From Xanthomonas arboricola pv. guizotiae (GTDB lineage Bacteria; Pseudomonadota; Gammaproteobacteria; Xanthomonadales; Xanthomonadaceae): a DNA stretch of 64,000 nt. The first letter of the stretch is position 1. Every line of letters begins with the position of its first letter. This document shows positions 46,130 to 56,008 of this stretch, piece by piece. Under the pieces are notes generated by a model that saw only the letters and a program-made list of their open reading frames with translations, searched no databases and was not told where the DNA came from. Location: contig NZ_MDSK01000003.1 in NCBI RefSeq assembly GCF_002940205.1, positions 124,001-188,000 of the forward strand, given 5' to 3'. Position numbers and translations under genes: made by a program.

Positions 46130-47401
46130 ATGAAAAGCATGATGGCAATCAGCGGCGCCGCGCTGCTGGCGGTCGGCGCGGCCGGGCGTGCGCGTGCGCA
46201 ACAACCCGATGAGGGGTTCTGGAATGGCGCTACGGCCGAGATCACTGCACTGAACTTCTATTACAACCGCGACTTCCGCAGTGGCGAAGGGCAGGGCAAG
46301 CGGGCCGAATGGGCGCAGGGCTTCGTGGTGGATGCCAAGAGCGGCTACACCGCCGGGCCGGTGGGTGCCGGACTGGATCTGCTCGGCATCGGCGACTTCA
46401 AACTCGATGGCGTGCGCGCCGAAGGCGGCACCGGCCTGCTTCCCAACAACGACGACGGCAGCGCGCGGCATGCATTGGTGCGGGTGGCGCCCACGCTCAA
46501 GCTGCGCGCCTGGCAAACCGAACTGAAATGGGGCAGCTTCATTCCCAACGAACCGCTGGTGCGCGCCAGCATCACCCGCATCATGCCGGAGACGTTTCAG
46601 GGCGTGACCCTGGAATCCAAGGATGTGCCCAAGCTCGACCTGCTGCTCGCACGCTTCACCAGCGCCTGGTACCGCGACGGCGATTCGCGCGTGCCGATCA
46701 CCCTGACCAACAAGAACCGTCGCTTCTTAGGCACGCCGGATTCGGATGCGTTCAATCTGGTGTCGGCGACCTACACGCTGGACCCGAGCACCCAGCTGCG
46801 CTACCAGGGTGCCGTGATGGAAGACATCTACCGCCAGCAGCTCTACAACCTGATCCAGACCCACATGTTCGGCAAGGATCGCCTGCGCGTGGACCTGCGT
46901 TATTTCCGCACCGACGACGTCGGCCAGTCGCGCGCCGGCCCGATCGACAACCGCATGTTCAGCAGCATGGTGTCCTGGCGCACGGGCGGGCACGAATTCG
47001 GCGCCGGCTATCAACGCCTGTCCGGCCCCAGCGCCATGCCCTGGCCGGGCGGTACCGACGGCAACGTCTTCAACTGGACCTTCATCAACGACTTTCTCGA
47101 ACGCGGCGAACGCAGCTGGCAGCTGCGTTACGGCATCGATGGCGAGAGCATCGGCATTCCCGGCCTCAGCGTCATGGCGCGCTACATCAGCGGCGACAAG
47201 GCGCGCCCGGCCACCTCTGCCGGCGGAGGTCGCGAGTGGGCCCGCGATGTCTTGACCACCTACCAATTCCAGAGCGAGCGCTTCAAGCATCTGAGCCTGA
47301 TCTGGTTCAACGGCACCTTCCGCTCCAATTACCAGCGCAATGTCGATGAAAACCGCTTGATCCTGCAGTACCGGCGTCAGTTCGACAGCCCCGGCCGGTA
47401 A
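46130..47401 (+). CDS. OprD-family outer-membrane porin
   Basis: A 423-residue predicted outer-membrane beta-barrel. The signal peptide ends near RARAQQP. It continues with [20 protein letters not shown], a barrel-like alternating pattern, and aromatic-rich strands to the end ([10 protein letters not shown]). OprD-family porins let specific small substrates such as basic amino acids or sugar acids through. Here the operon position suggests glucarate/galactarate entry. GGAG lies upstream of the ATG at 46130. Specificity is inferred. Confidence 0.88.
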   Translation: MKSMMAISGAALLAVGAAGRARAQQPDEGFWNGATAEITALNFYYNRDFRSGEGQGKRAEWAQGFVVDAKSGYTAGPVGAGLDLLGIGDFKLDGVRAEGGTGLLPNNDDGSARHALVRVAPTLKLRAWQTELKWGSFIPNEPLVRASITRIMPETFQGVTLESKDVPKLDLLLARFTSAWYRDGDSRVPITLTNKNRRFLGTPDSDAFNLVSATYTLDPSTQLRYQGAVMEDIYRQQLYNLIQTHMFGKDRLRVDLRYFRTDDVGQSRAGPIDNRMFSSMVSWRTGGHEFGAGYQRLSGPSAMPWPGGTDGNVFNWTFINDFLERGERSWQLRYGIDGESIGIPGLSVMARYISGDKARPATSAGGGREWARDVLTTYQFQSERFKHLSLIWFNGTFRSNYQRNVDENRLILQYRRQFDSPGR

Positions 47402-47438
47402 TGCATTCCATCCCCATGTTCTGCAAGGTGACCCCCTG

Positions 47439-48980
47439 ATGTCCGCAACCCCGCACGCCATGCCCTGGCTCAGCATCCGCGCCCATGCGCGCGACAACGT
47501 CGCCATTGTCGTCAACGATGGCGGTGCGCCCGCCGGTGCCGGTTTCCCGGATGGGGTGACTGCCATCGAGCATATTCCGCAGGGGCACAAGATGGCGCTG
47601 GTGGAGTTGCCCGCCGGCGCGCCGGTGATCCGCCTGGGCGCGGTGATCGGCACCGCCAACGCCGGCATCGCACGCGGCGCCTGGGTCAGCGAACAACTGC
47701 TGGCGATGCCCGAAGCGCCCGAACTGGCCACACTGGATCTGTCGCTGCAGCCGGCGCCCGCACCCGAGCCCTTGGATGGCTACACCTTCCAGGGCTACCG
47801 CAACCGTGATGGCAGTGTCGGCACGCGCAACATCCTGGGCATCATGACCAGCGTGCAGTGCGTGGTCGGCGTGCTCGGCCACGCGGTGGAGCGCATCCGC
47901 ACCGAGCTGCTGCCCAGGTATCCCAATGTCGACGATGTGGTGGCGATCAATCACGTCTACGGTTGCGGCGTGGCGATCACCGCGCCGGAGGCCATCATCC
48001 CCATCCGCACGCTGCGCAATATCGCGCGCAGCCCCAACTTCGGCGGGCAGGCGCTGATCGTGGGCCTGGGCTGCGAGAAACTCGCGCCCGAGCGCCTGCT
48101 GCCGGACGATGCCAGCGCCGACGACAGCGGCGTCTACCGCCTGCAGGAAGCCAGCCTGGGCTTTGCCGACATGGTCGGTTCGATCATGGCCATGGCCGAA
48201 GACCGCCTGCGCCATCTGGACCTGCGCCGCCGCGAAACCGTGCCAGCCAGCGAGCTGGTGGTCGGCATGCAATGCGGCGGCAGCGATGCATTCTCTGGCG
48301 TCACCGCCAACCCGGGCCTGGGCGTGGCCGCCGACCTGCTGGTGCGTGCCGGCGCCACGGTGATGTTCTCGGAAAATACCGAAGTACGCGATGGCATCCA
48401 TCTGCTGGTGCCGCGCGCGGCCAATGCCGATGTCGCCAGGGCGCTGGTACGCGAAATGGCCTGGTACGACGCCTATCTGGCGCGCGGCCAGGCCGACCGC
48501 AGCGCCAACACCACCCCGGGCAACAAGAAGGGCGGGCTGGCCAACATCGTGGAGAAGGCGATGGGCTCGATCGCCAAGTCCGGCTCCTCGGCGATCAACG
48601 GCGTGGTGCCGCCCGGCGAGCGGGTCAAGGGGCGCGGGCTGCAGTACTGCGCCACCCCGGCCAGCGATTTCGTCTGCGGCACGCTGCAGGTGGCTGCCGG
48701 CATGAACCTGCATGTGTTCACCACCGGGCGCGGTACCCCGTACGGCCTGGGCATGGTGCCGGTGATCAAGATCGCCACCCGCAGCGAGCTGGCGCAGCGC
48801 TGGTCCGACCTGATGGACATCGACGCCGGCGGCGTGGCCACCGGCGCCAAGACGCTGGAAGAACTGGGTTGGGAATTGTTCCAGCGCTACCTGGACGTGG
48901 CCAGCGGCCAACGCACCTGGACCGAGCAGCATCGCCTGCACAACGACCTGGCGTTGTTCAATCCGGCGCCGATCACCTAG
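47439..48980 (+). CDS. garD: Galactarate dehydratase
   Basis: A 513-residue enzyme of the galactarate/altronate dehydratase family, converting galactarate to 5-keto-4-deoxyglucarate. The N-terminal SAF-like domain includes [20 protein letters not shown]. The C-terminal core has [51 protein letters not shown] and [20 protein letters not shown], typical of GarD. With gudD and kdgD it makes both hexarates enter one path. Last gene of the catabolic run. Confidence 0.95.
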   Translation: MSATPHAMPWLSIRAHARDNVAIVVNDGGAPAGAGFPDGVTAIEHIPQGHKMALVELPAGAPVIRLGAVIGTANAGIARGAWVSEQLLAMPEAPELATLDLSLQPAPAPEPLDGYTFQGYRNRDGSVGTRNILGIMTSVQCVVGVLGHAVERIRTELLPRYPNVDDVVAINHVYGCGVAITAPEAIIPIRTLRNIARSPNFGGQALIVGLGCEKLAPERLLPDDASADDSGVYRLQEASLGFADMVGSIMAMAEDRLRHLDLRRRETVPASELVVGMQCGGSDAFSGVTANPGLGVAADLLVRAGATVMFSENTEVRDGIHLLVPRAANADVARALVREMAWYDAYLARGQADRSANTTPGNKKGGLANIVEKAMGSIAKSGSSAINGVVPPGERVKGRGLQYCATPASDFVCGTLQVAAGMNLHVFTTGRGTPYGLGMVPVIKIATRSELAQRWSDLMDIDAGGVATGAKTLEELGWELFQRYLDVASGQRTWTEQHRLHNDLALFNPAPIT

Positions 48981-49596
48981 TCCTCCGGTTTTTTCCGCAG
49001 TTGCGGGCCGCTAGCTGGCGCAGTGCTCAGGACGACTGTTGCGCCGCCACGCAGGGGGCGATGTTTCCGAGTCGGTAGGAACGATGCGGCGCTGCACGTC
49101 TCTCGGTGTCGTGACCGCCCCCGTGCGTCGTGACGACCCCGCGCCACAGGTCGCACCCCCGGAGCATCGCGCGCCGCAGCGCTGCCGCACCACAGCGCAA
49201 CGCACTTGGCGTGGCTTCGCCCGGACCCTCACCCCAAGCCTCTTCCGCAGGAGAGGGGCCAGCGTTTCCAGCAGAAGAGGCAAGCTTCCAGCAGAAGAGG
49301 GGCGCGCCGTTTCCTTCTCCCCTCGGGAGAAGGTGCCCCGTAGGGGCGGATGAGGGGACGTGCGCAGCCTCGTGCTCCGTCGCGCGGCCTCCAGCGGCGC
49401 ACGCGCACAGCCTCACCAATGCCATCGCGCGCGCGCAGGCAGACACCAACCCATTGCAAGATGCCCAGCCCACCGGGCAACACGCCGCTACGCCGGCGGC
49501 CAACGCCTGCGCGCCGTCACCGCCCACGCCCCATTCGCCCGTCAACGGCAGGCGCCGATACAATGCGCGTTCGTTTTCAGTGTTGATGGAGTCGCC
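48981..49596. other. 616-bp gap between garD and ridA with repeat debris
   Basis: No gene seen. Positions about 49225-49370 contain dispersed Xanthomonas-type repeat pieces: ccccaagcctcttccgcagg, a doubled tttccagcagaagag block, then ttctcccctcgggagaagg followed by ggcggatgagg. The rest is plain GC-rich DNA. Open frames here run through the repeats and are not credible. This marks the downstream edge of the sugar-acid island. Confidence 0.6.
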
Positions 49597-49977
49597 ATGT
49601 CCCAGATCATCCATACCGACCAGGCGCCTGCCGCCATTGGCCCGTATTCGCAGGCCGTGCGTGCCGGCAACACGGTGTATTTCTCCGGGCAGATCCCGCT
49701 GGATCCGGCCACCGGCGAGATCGTGCCGGGCGATGTCGGCGTGCAGGCACGCCGCGCGTTCGACAACCTCAAGGCGGTGGCCGAAGCCGCCGGCGGCTCG
49801 CTCGACAAGATCGTGCGGCTGGGCCTGTACCTCACCGATCTGGGCCAGTTCGCCGCCGTCAACGCGGTGATGCAGGAGTATTTCCAGGCCCCGTTCCCGG
49901 CGCGTTCGACCATCGAAGTCTCCGGCCTGCCCAAGGGCGCCGGCTTCGAGGTCGATGCGGTGATGGTGCTCGACTGA
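49597..49977 (+). CDS. ridA: RidA family imine/enamine deaminase (cytosolic)
   Basis: A 126-residue RidA protein of standard cytosolic length. The N-terminus MSQIIHTDQAPAAIGPYSQ and GNTVYFSGQIPLDPATGEI match RidA. The catalytic Arg is in FPARSTIEVSGLPKGA with the neighbouring Glu. It removes reactive aminoacrylate formed by PLP enzymes. It has no signal peptide, unlike the RidA homologue at 5895. In related genomes ridA follows spoT and precedes recG, as partly seen here. Confidence 0.96.
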   Translation: MSQIIHTDQAPAAIGPYSQAVRAGNTVYFSGQIPLDPATGEIVPGDVGVQARRAFDNLKAVAEAAGGSLDKIVRLGLYLTDLGQFAAVNAVMQEYFQAPFPARSTIEVSGLPKGAGFEVDAVMVLD

Positions 49978-50006
49978 TCCAGCTCGGCTGATCCGAGCGC
50001 CCTGCC

Positions 50007-52151
50007 GTGCCGCGCGCAGCGACCCTCACCCCACGCCTGGCCGTCGCAGGCCAGGCTTCGCTTGCCAGCCTGCCCGGCGTCGGCCCCAAGGTTGCCGAGA
50101 AGTTCGCTGCGCGCGGCATCTTGACGCTGCAGGATCTGTGGCTGCATCTGCCGTTGCGCTACGAAGACCGCACCCGGCTGACCACGATCGCGCAGTTGCA
50201 GAGCGGCGTGCCGGCGCAGATCGAAGGGCGTGTGGATGCGGTGGAGCGCGGCTTCCGTTACCGGCCGGTGTTGCGGGTGGCGGTCTCGGACGCGTCGCAT
50301 GGTAGCGTGGTGCTGCGCTTCTTCCATTTCCGCGCCGCCCAGGTCGCGCAGTTCGCACCGGGCACGCGGCTGCGGGTGTTCGGCACGCCCAAGCCGGGAC
50401 AGAACGGCTGGGAAATCGTGCACCCCAGTTACCGCGTGCTGGCACCGGGCGAGGAGGCCGGGCTGGGCGACAGCCTGGATCCGGTCTATCCGGTGCTGGA
50501 AGGCGTTGGCCCGGCCACGTTGCGCAAACTCATCGGCCAGGCGCTGGAGCGCTTGCCGGCCGAGGCCGCGCTGGAATTGCTGCCGCCGCATTGGCTGCAG
50601 GACGAACAACTACCGTCGCTGCGCAGCGCGCTGCTGACCATGCATCGCCCGCCGGTGAACACCGACCCGCAGCAACTGCTCGCAGGCGGGCATCCGGCCC
50701 AGCAGCGTTTGGCGATCGAAGAACTGCTGGCGCATCAGCTCAGCCTGCGTCGCCAGCGCATCGCCTTGCAGCGCTTCCGCGCACCGCTGCTGCCTGGCAA
50801 CGGCACCCTGGTGCGGCAACTGCGCGCGGCATTGCCGTTCCAGCTTACCGGTGCGCAGCAGCGCGTGTTCGCGCAGATTGCCCGCGACCTGGCAAAACCG
50901 TCGCCGATGCTTAGGCTGGTGCAGGGCGATGTCGGCAGCGGCAAGACCGTGGTCGCCGCATTGGCGGCGATGCTGGCGGTGGAGCAGGGCAAGCAGGTCG
51001 CACTGGCCGCGCCGACCGAACTGCTGGCCGAGCAGCACCTGACCAATCTGCGTGGCTGGCTGGAACCGCTGGGCGTGCGCATCGTCTGGCTGGCCGGCAA
51101 GGTCACCGGCAAGGCGCGCGCCGCGGCGATGGCCGAGGTGGCCTCCGGCCAGGCGCAGGTGGTGGTCGGCACGCACGCCTTGATGCAGGAAGCGGTGGTC
51201 TTCCACGATCTGGCGCTGGCCATCATCGACGAGCAGCACCGCTTCGGCGTGCACCAGCGCCTGGCCTTGCGCGACAAGGGCGCGGCCGCCGGCAGCGTGC
51301 CGCATCAGCTGGTGATGACCGCCACGCCGATCCCGCGCACCCTGGCGATGTCCGCCTATGCGGATCTGGATGTCTCGGCCATCGACGAACTGCCGCCCGG
51401 GCGCACGCCGGTGCAGACCATCGTGCTCAGTGCCGAGCGTCGGCCGGACCTGGTCGAGCGCATCCGCGCCGCCTGCGCCGAAGGGCGCCAGGCATACTGG
51501 GTCTGCACCTTGATCGAAGAAAGCGAAGAGCCCGGCAAGGGCGCGCCCGGTGGCCCGCCAAGGATCGAGGCCCAGGCGGCGGAGGCCACCTTCGACGCGC
51601 TGTCCGCGCAATTGCCCGGCGTGCGCGTGGCGCTGGTGCACGGGCGCATGAAAGCGGCGGAAAAACAGAAGGCGATGCTGGATTTCAAGCAGGGCCATAC
51701 CGATCTGCTGGTCGCCACCACGGTGATCGAGGTCGGCGTGGACGTGCCCAATGCCTCGCTGATGATCATCGAGAATGCCGAGCGGCTGGGTCTGGCGCAG
51801 TTGCATCAGTTGCGCGGCCGGGTCGGTCGCGGCGCGGCCGCGTCCAGCTGCGTGCTGCTGTATCAGGCCCCGTTGTCGATGATGGCGCGGCAACGCCTGG
51901 AAACCATGCGCCAGACCAACGACGGCTTCGTGATCGCAGAAAAGGATCTGGAGCTGCGCGGTCCTGGCGAATTGCTGGGCACGCGGCAGACCGGCCTGGC
52001 CAGTTTCCGTATCGCCGGTCTCACCCGCGACGCCGGGCTGCTGCCGCGCGTGCAGGTGCTCGCCGAGCGGCTGCTGGCCGAAGCGCCGGACATTGCCGAC
52101 CGCGTGGTCGCGCGCTGGATCGGCAGCGCGGTGCGGTATGCCGCTGCTTGA
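50007..52151 (+). CDS. recG: ATP-dependent DNA helicase RecG
   Basis: A 714-residue helicase that rewinds stalled forks and Holliday-type structures. The N-terminal wedge/OB region starts near LASLPGVGPKVAEKFAARGI. Walker A is VQGDVGSGKTVVAALAAM, and the DExH box is IIDEQHRFGVHQRL. Motifs TATPIPRT, ATTVIEVGVDVPNA and QLRGRVGRG follow. GTG start at 50007, 29 bases after ridA, same strand. Full length. Confidence 0.97.
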   Translation: MPRAATLTPRLAVAGQASLASLPGVGPKVAEKFAARGILTLQDLWLHLPLRYEDRTRLTTIAQLQSGVPAQIEGRVDAVERGFRYRPVLRVAVSDASHGSVVLRFFHFRAAQVAQFAPGTRLRVFGTPKPGQNGWEIVHPSYRVLAPGEEAGLGDSLDPVYPVLEGVGPATLRKLIGQALERLPAEAALELLPPHWLQDEQLPSLRSALLTMHRPPVNTDPQQLLAGGHPAQQRLAIEELLAHQLSLRRQRIALQRFRAPLLPGNGTLVRQLRAALPFQLTGAQQRVFAQIARDLAKPSPMLRLVQGDVGSGKTVVAALAAMLAVEQGKQVALAAPTELLAEQHLTNLRGWLEPLGVRIVWLAGKVTGKARAAAMAEVASGQAQVVVGTHALMQEAVVFHDLALAIIDEQHRFGVHQRLALRDKGAAAGSVPHQLVMTATPIPRTLAMSAYADLDVSAIDELPPGRTPVQTIVLSAERRPDLVERIRAACAEGRQAYWVCTLIEESEEPGKGAPGGPPRIEAQAAEATFDALSAQLPGVRVALVHGRMKAAEKQKAMLDFKQGHTDLLVATTVIEVGVDVPNASLMIIENAERLGLAQLHQLRGRVGRGAAASSCVLLYQAPLSMMARQRLETMRQTNDGFVIAEKDLELRGPGELLGTRQTGLASFRIAGLTRDAGLLPRVQVLAERLLAEAPDIADRVVARWIGSAVRYAAA

Positions 52152-52154
52152 GCG

Positions 52155-52280
52155 GCGGGGATTGGGGATTCGGGATTGGGGATTCGTCAAAGCCAGGTCG
52201 CTGCGATCTGCATGGGTAACCGATTCGCGTGCCTCGCCGATCCTTGCGAAGATGCGGCAACGAATCCCGAATCCCGAATC
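52155..52280. repeat. GGGATTGGGGATTC-type repeats around recG/nucleoside hydrolase gap
   Basis: The gap contains ggggattggggattcgggattggggattcgtc near 52157-52190 and its inverse cgaatcccgaatcccgaatc at 52261-52280. These can pair to form a long stem enclosing about 70 bases. The same family occurs at 20405-20495 and 35860-35968. Confidence 0.75.
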
Positions 52281-52282
52281 AC

Positions 52283-53221
52283 ATGACAAAAAAGATACCG
52301 CTGCTGATCGACACCGACCCGGGCGTGGACGACGCGCTGGCCTTGCTGATGGCCTTCAACGACACCCGGCATGAGGTCGTTGGGCTGACCATCGCCGCCG
52401 GCAACGTGGGCCTGGAGCACACCGTGCGCAACGCCTTGAAAGTCTGCGAGATTGCCGGGCGCGACGATGTGCCGGTCTATGCGGGCTGTCCGCAGCCGCT
52501 GCTGCATCCCTCGGTGGACGCGGCACATGTGCATGGCATCGACGGCTTTGGCGATGTCGGCCTGGCGCCGGCCAAGCGCACTGCCGAGACCGAGCACGCC
52601 GCGCTGGCCATCCTGCGCCTGTCGCACGAATACGCCGGCGAACTGCTGCTGGTCGCGCTCGGTCCGCTGACCAATCTGGCCCTGGCCCTGACGCTGGATC
52701 CGACCCTGCCGCAGCGCGTGGCGCGGCTGGTGGTGATGGGCGGGGCGCTGACCGGGCACGGCAACATCACCGCCGCGGCCGAATTCAACATCGGCTTCGA
52801 CCCGGAAGCGGCACATCTGGTGTTCCGCGGTTTTCCGCAGTTCGACCTGGCCGACTGGGAAGCCACCATCGCGCACGGCCTGCTGCATCGCGATGTCCAG
52901 CAATGGCTGGCGGCCGACTCCGCGCAGGCGCGGTTCTACGAGGAAATCTCGCGCAAGACCCGGCTGTGGTCCGAAGACAGCCGTGGCGAGCACTGGTACG
53001 CCGCCGACGCGCTGGCGATGGCGTTCGCGCTGCATCCGGAGGGCGCGCAGCGGCTGGAACAGCGGCCGGTGCAGATCGAGCTGACCGGTACCCACACCCG
53101 CGGCATGACCCTGGTGGACTGGGAGCGCCGGGATGGCAACCCCGACAACGCCAAGCTGCTGCTCGACTACGATCGCCAACGATTCTTCGGCCTGGTCGCG
53201 GCGGCGTTGGCGGCAGGCTAG
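52283..53221 (+). CDS. Nucleoside hydrolase
   Basis: A 312-residue inosine-uridine-type nucleoside N-ribohydrolase. [20 protein letters not shown] holds the signature Asp cluster for calcium and ribose binding. [25 protein letters not shown] and [13 protein letters not shown] are family segments. It cleaves ribonucleosides to base and ribose for salvage. Base preference is not determinable. The ATG at 52283 is preferred; the upstream open frame is repeat-derived. Confidence 0.95.
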   Translation: MTKKIPLLIDTDPGVDDALALLMAFNDTRHEVVGLTIAAGNVGLEHTVRNALKVCEIAGRDDVPVYAGCPQPLLHPSVDAAHVHGIDGFGDVGLAPAKRTAETEHAALAILRLSHEYAGELLLVALGPLTNLALALTLDPTLPQRVARLVVMGGALTGHGNITAAAEFNIGFDPEAAHLVFRGFPQFDLADWEATIAHGLLHRDVQQWLAADSAQARFYEEISRKTRLWSEDSRGEHWYAADALAMAFALHPEGAQRLEQRPVQIELTGTHTRGMTLVDWERRDGNPDNAKLLLDYDRQRFFGLVAAALAAG

Positions 53222-53228
53222 GGCAATC

Positions 53229-53258
53229 TTGCGCCGGGCGTCTGGAGGCCGCTATAAT
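53229..53258 (+). promoter_or_regulatory. Sigma-70 promoter of rpmE2
   Basis: A perfect -10 TATAAT (53253-53258) lies 34 bases before the ATG. A partial -35, TTGCGC (53229-53234), is 18 bases upstream of it. This is an unusually good consensus for the window. Confidence 0.7.
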
Positions 53259-53292
53259 GCTCGGCTTATCCAGGCAGCCCGGCGCCAAGTCC

Positions 53293-53535
53293 ATGAAAGA
53301 TAACGTTCATCCCAGCTACAACGACGTCGTCTTCCACGACGTGACGTCCGATTTCAAGATTCTGACCCGTTCCACCATGAGCTCGAAAGAGACCGTGAAG
53401 TGGGAAGACGGCCAGGAATACCCGCTGATCAAGGTGGATATCTCCTCGGCCTCGCACCCGTTCTATACCGGCAAGCACAAGGTGATCGACACCGGCGGCC
53501 GGATCGACAAGTTCCAGAAGCGCTACGCGCGCTGA
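53293..53535 (+). CDS. rpmE2: Ribosomal protein L31 type B
   Basis: An 80-residue large-subunit ribosomal protein of the zinc-free (C-minus) L31 class. There is no CxxC pair, and the internal segment [20 protein letters not shown] and ending [20 protein letters not shown] match L31B. Bacteria with both forms use this one under zinc limitation; only this form is in the window. An intrinsic terminator follows. Confidence 0.96.
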   Translation: MKDNVHPSYNDVVFHDVTSDFKILTRSTMSSKETVKWEDGQEYPLIKVDISSASHPFYTGKHKVIDTGGRIDKFQKRYAR

Positions 53536-53560
53536 GCTTGCAGGACGGGCTGTACCAGCA

Positions 53561-53592
53561 ACGGCCGCGCATTGCGCGGCCGTTGTTTTTTG
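53561..53592 (+). terminator. Intrinsic terminator after rpmE2
   Basis: A 10-bp stem ACGGCCGCGC / GCGCGGCCGT with a short ATT loop is followed by TGTTTTTTGG. It lies 25 bases after the rpmE2 stop. Confidence 0.85.
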
Positions 53593-53765
53593 GGGCGGCG
53601 GCGAGGTCGTTTCCACGCCTTAGGTCGCGGCGTCTACGACTTCTGTCCAAGCGACGGCCAAAATGGTGCTGTGCGATAATGACGTGATCCGGGGCGATGC
53701 CCTGGACTTCCATCACGTGCCTGCCCATTTGGTGACAGGCGCCTTCCACTGAAGGAGCGTACACA

Positions 53766-55055
53766 GTGTCCGATCTTGATCAGGTCACGCTCAACGCCGG
53801 CGACAAGTCGGTCGTTCTGCCGGTTCTCAAGCCCACGCTTGGCAATGATTGCGTCGATATTTCAAAGCTGACCAAAGAAACCGGTCTGTTCACCTACGAC
53901 TCGGGCTTTACCGCCACCGCCAGCTGCAAGTCGGCCATCACCTACATCGATGGCGACAACGGCGTGTTGCTGTATCGCGGCTACCCGATCGAACAGTTGG
54001 CCGAGAAGTCCAGCTTCCTCGAAGTCTCGTACCTGCTGATGAACGGCGAGCTGCCGACCGCGGACGAATTCAAGAAGTTCGACCACGAAGTCACGCATCA
54101 CACGATGATGCACGAGTCGCTGAAGAACTTCCTCGGTGGCTTCCGGCATGACGCCCACCCGATGGCCATGCTGGCCGGTTCGGTCGCCTCGCTGTCGGCG
54201 TTCTATCACGACACCCTGGACCTCAACGATCCGGAGCAGCGCCGCCAGGCCGCCATCCGTCTGATCGCCAAGGTGCCGACCCTGGCGGCTGCCGCGTACC
54301 GCTATTCGATCGGCTGGCCGATCCGCTACCCGCGCAACAACCTCAACTACGTCGACCGTTTCCTGCACATGATGTTCGAAGTGCCGAGCGAGCCGCTGGA
54401 GATCAATCCGGTGGTGGCCAAGGCGCTGGATCTGCTGTTCATCCTGCACGCCGATCACGAGCAGAACGCCTCGACCTCGACCGTGCGCCTGGTCGGTTCG
54501 ACCGGTGCCAACCCGTACGCCTCGGTCGCAGCGGGCATCACCGCGCTGTGGGGCCCGGCACACGGTGGCGCCAACGAAGCCGTGCTGAAGATGCTGGAAG
54601 AGATCGGCACCGCCGACAACGTCGAGTCCGCCGTGGCCAAGGCCAAGGACAAGAACTCCTCGTTCCGCCTGATGGGTTTCGGTCACCGCGTCTACAAGAA
54701 CTTCGACCCGCGCGCCAAGATCATCCGCGAGATGACCCACAAGGTGCTGGGCGAACTGGGCGTCAACGATCCGCTGCTGGAAGTGGCGCTGAAGCTGGAA
54801 GAAGCCGCGCTGAAGGACGACTACTTCGTGCAGCGCAAGCTGTACCCGAACGTCGACTTCTACTCGGGCCTGATCTACAAGGCGCTGAACATCCCGGTGG
54901 AAATGTTCACCGTGATGTTCGCCATCGCACGCACCGCCGGCTGGGTGTCGCATTGGCTGGAGCAGCAGGTCGACCCGGAAATGAAGATCGGCCGTCCGCG
55001 CCAGATCTACACCGGCTACGACAAGCGCGACTACACCGACGCCGGCCAGCGCTAA
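53766..55055 (+). CDS. gltA: Citrate synthase
   Basis: A 429-residue type II citrate synthase joining oxaloacetate and acetyl-CoA at TCA entry. The N-terminal domain has TFTYDSGF-like [20 protein letters not shown]. The active-site His residues lie in [20 protein letters not shown] and [28 protein letters not shown] is at the C-terminus. GTG start with AAGGAG nine bases upstream. An intrinsic terminator follows. A GATAAT box at 53675-53680 may be its -10. Confidence 0.98.
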   Translation: MSDLDQVTLNAGDKSVVLPVLKPTLGNDCVDISKLTKETGLFTYDSGFTATASCKSAITYIDGDNGVLLYRGYPIEQLAEKSSFLEVSYLLMNGELPTADEFKKFDHEVTHHTMMHESLKNFLGGFRHDAHPMAMLAGSVASLSAFYHDTLDLNDPEQRRQAAIRLIAKVPTLAAAAYRYSIGWPIRYPRNNLNYVDRFLHMMFEVPSEPLEINPVVAKALDLLFILHADHEQNASTSTVRLVGSTGANPYASVAAGITALWGPAHGGANEAVLKMLEEIGTADNVESAVAKAKDKNSSFRLMGFGHRVYKNFDPRAKIIREMTHKVLGELGVNDPLLEVALKLEEAALKDDYFVQRKLYPNVDFYSGLIYKALNIPVEMFTVMFAIARTAGWVSHWLEQQVDPEMKIGRPRQIYTGYDKRDYTDAGQR

Positions 55056-55081
55056 GCGCCTGCGGTTGTCTGCTTGAACGA

Positions 55082-55110
55082 ACGCCCCGCATTGCGGGGC
55101 GTTTGCTTTT
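55082..55110 (+). terminator. Intrinsic terminator after gltA
   Basis: A 9-bp stem ACGCCCCGC / GCGGGGCGT with a three-base loop is followed by TTGCTTTT. It starts 27 bases after the gltA stop. Confidence 0.85.
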
Positions 55111-55157
55111 GCCGGTTGGCGGTGTAGTCGGTGGTCGCGCGTCATGGCGCGCTGCGC

Positions 55158-55808
55158 TCAGCGCGTGCGCGGCAGGGCGTGGCCACCATCCTCTTCTGCC
55201 AACAGTTGACGCAGCTGGGCGGCCGAGGCGCGCTGCATCGGTTTTTCGTCCAGCTGCGATAACGGCGCCTGGCGTAAGGCATCGTACGGCAGCACGGTCA
55301 GGTCGAAGCTCAGTTCCTCGGCACTGAACAACCACACCGGGAACTCGGCCGTGCGCTCGCGGTCCAGGCGCAGCCGGCGCGTGCGCGATTCGGCCGGAAT
55401 GCGGTGTTCTTCCAGGAAGCGCTGCACGGCGTCGGCATCGTCGCTGTGCAGCTGCAGCTGCACCGGCGCATTGGCGTCGGCCGTGCCATCGAGCACCGGG
55501 CCGGCCAGGCGCGGCTGGAACGGGCTAAGAAACTCCAGCGCGCGCAATGCGGCCTCGCGACGTTGGCGCAGCCGCAGCCCGTGCGCAGGCCCGGCGAACA
55601 GGCGCTGGTGCTCGCGCAACGCATCTTCGATCTCGCGGTTACGCGGCAGCGATGCGTCGTCGTGGATGCCCAGCCGGCTGGCCGCCTTGAGCTTGGCCTG
55701 ATGAAAATCGCGGATGCCGTCCTCGGCCATCAGCCGGGCCGCTTCGTGCGCCAGGCGATGGCGACGCTCTCGGGTTCGCGTATCGGCGTGTTCGCGCGCG
55801 TGATGCAT
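55158..55808 (-). CDS. Conserved hypothetical protein
   Basis: A 216-residue basic protein that I do not recognise as a characterised family. The N-terminus is Arg/His-rich and helical (HRLAHEAARLMAEDGIRDFH). Then comes AKLKAASRLGIHDDASLPRN, a middle block REHQRLFAGPAHGLRLRQRR, and a C-terminal globular part (FDLTVLPYDALRQAPL). There is no signal peptide or membrane segment. Similar proteins occur as single genes in proteobacteria, some historically annotated as a Mur ligase, which the sequence does not support. It converges with gltA. Confidence 0.75.
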   Translation of the reverse strand: MHHAREHADTRTRERRHRLAHEAARLMAEDGIRDFHQAKLKAASRLGIHDDASLPRNREIEDALREHQRLFAGPAHGLRLRQRREAALRALEFLSPFQPRLAGPVLDGTADANAPVQLQLHSDDADAVQRFLEEHRIPAESRTRRLRLDRERTAEFPVWLFSAEELSFDLTVLPYDALRQAPLSQLDEKPMQRASAAQLRQLLAEEDGGHALPRTR

Positions 55809-55954
55809 GACCGGGCTCCCCTAATGAACCTGGTTCGACTCTACAACAGCGGCATGAAGAGGTGGCGAATGCCCCCGTGTCTCCCTGCAAGGGCAATCAC
55901 GCGATGGTGATTGCCCGGTCCCTTCTACTGAACTGGAGACAGTCGATTCCGCGA

Positions 55955-56005
55955 ACCTGATCGGGGAATCGGGCGGACGAAGCCGTTCCGATTCCCCAAT
56001 CCCGG
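55955..56005. repeat. GGGAATC-type intergenic repeat downstream of PBP1A gene
   Basis: A short inverted pair, ggggaatcgggcgg with its near-complement ccgattccccaatcccgg, lies just past the PBP1A stop codon. It belongs to the same family as the elements upstream of rpiA, gmk and the nucleoside hydrolase gene. Confidence 0.65.
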
Positions 56006-56008
56006 CCC

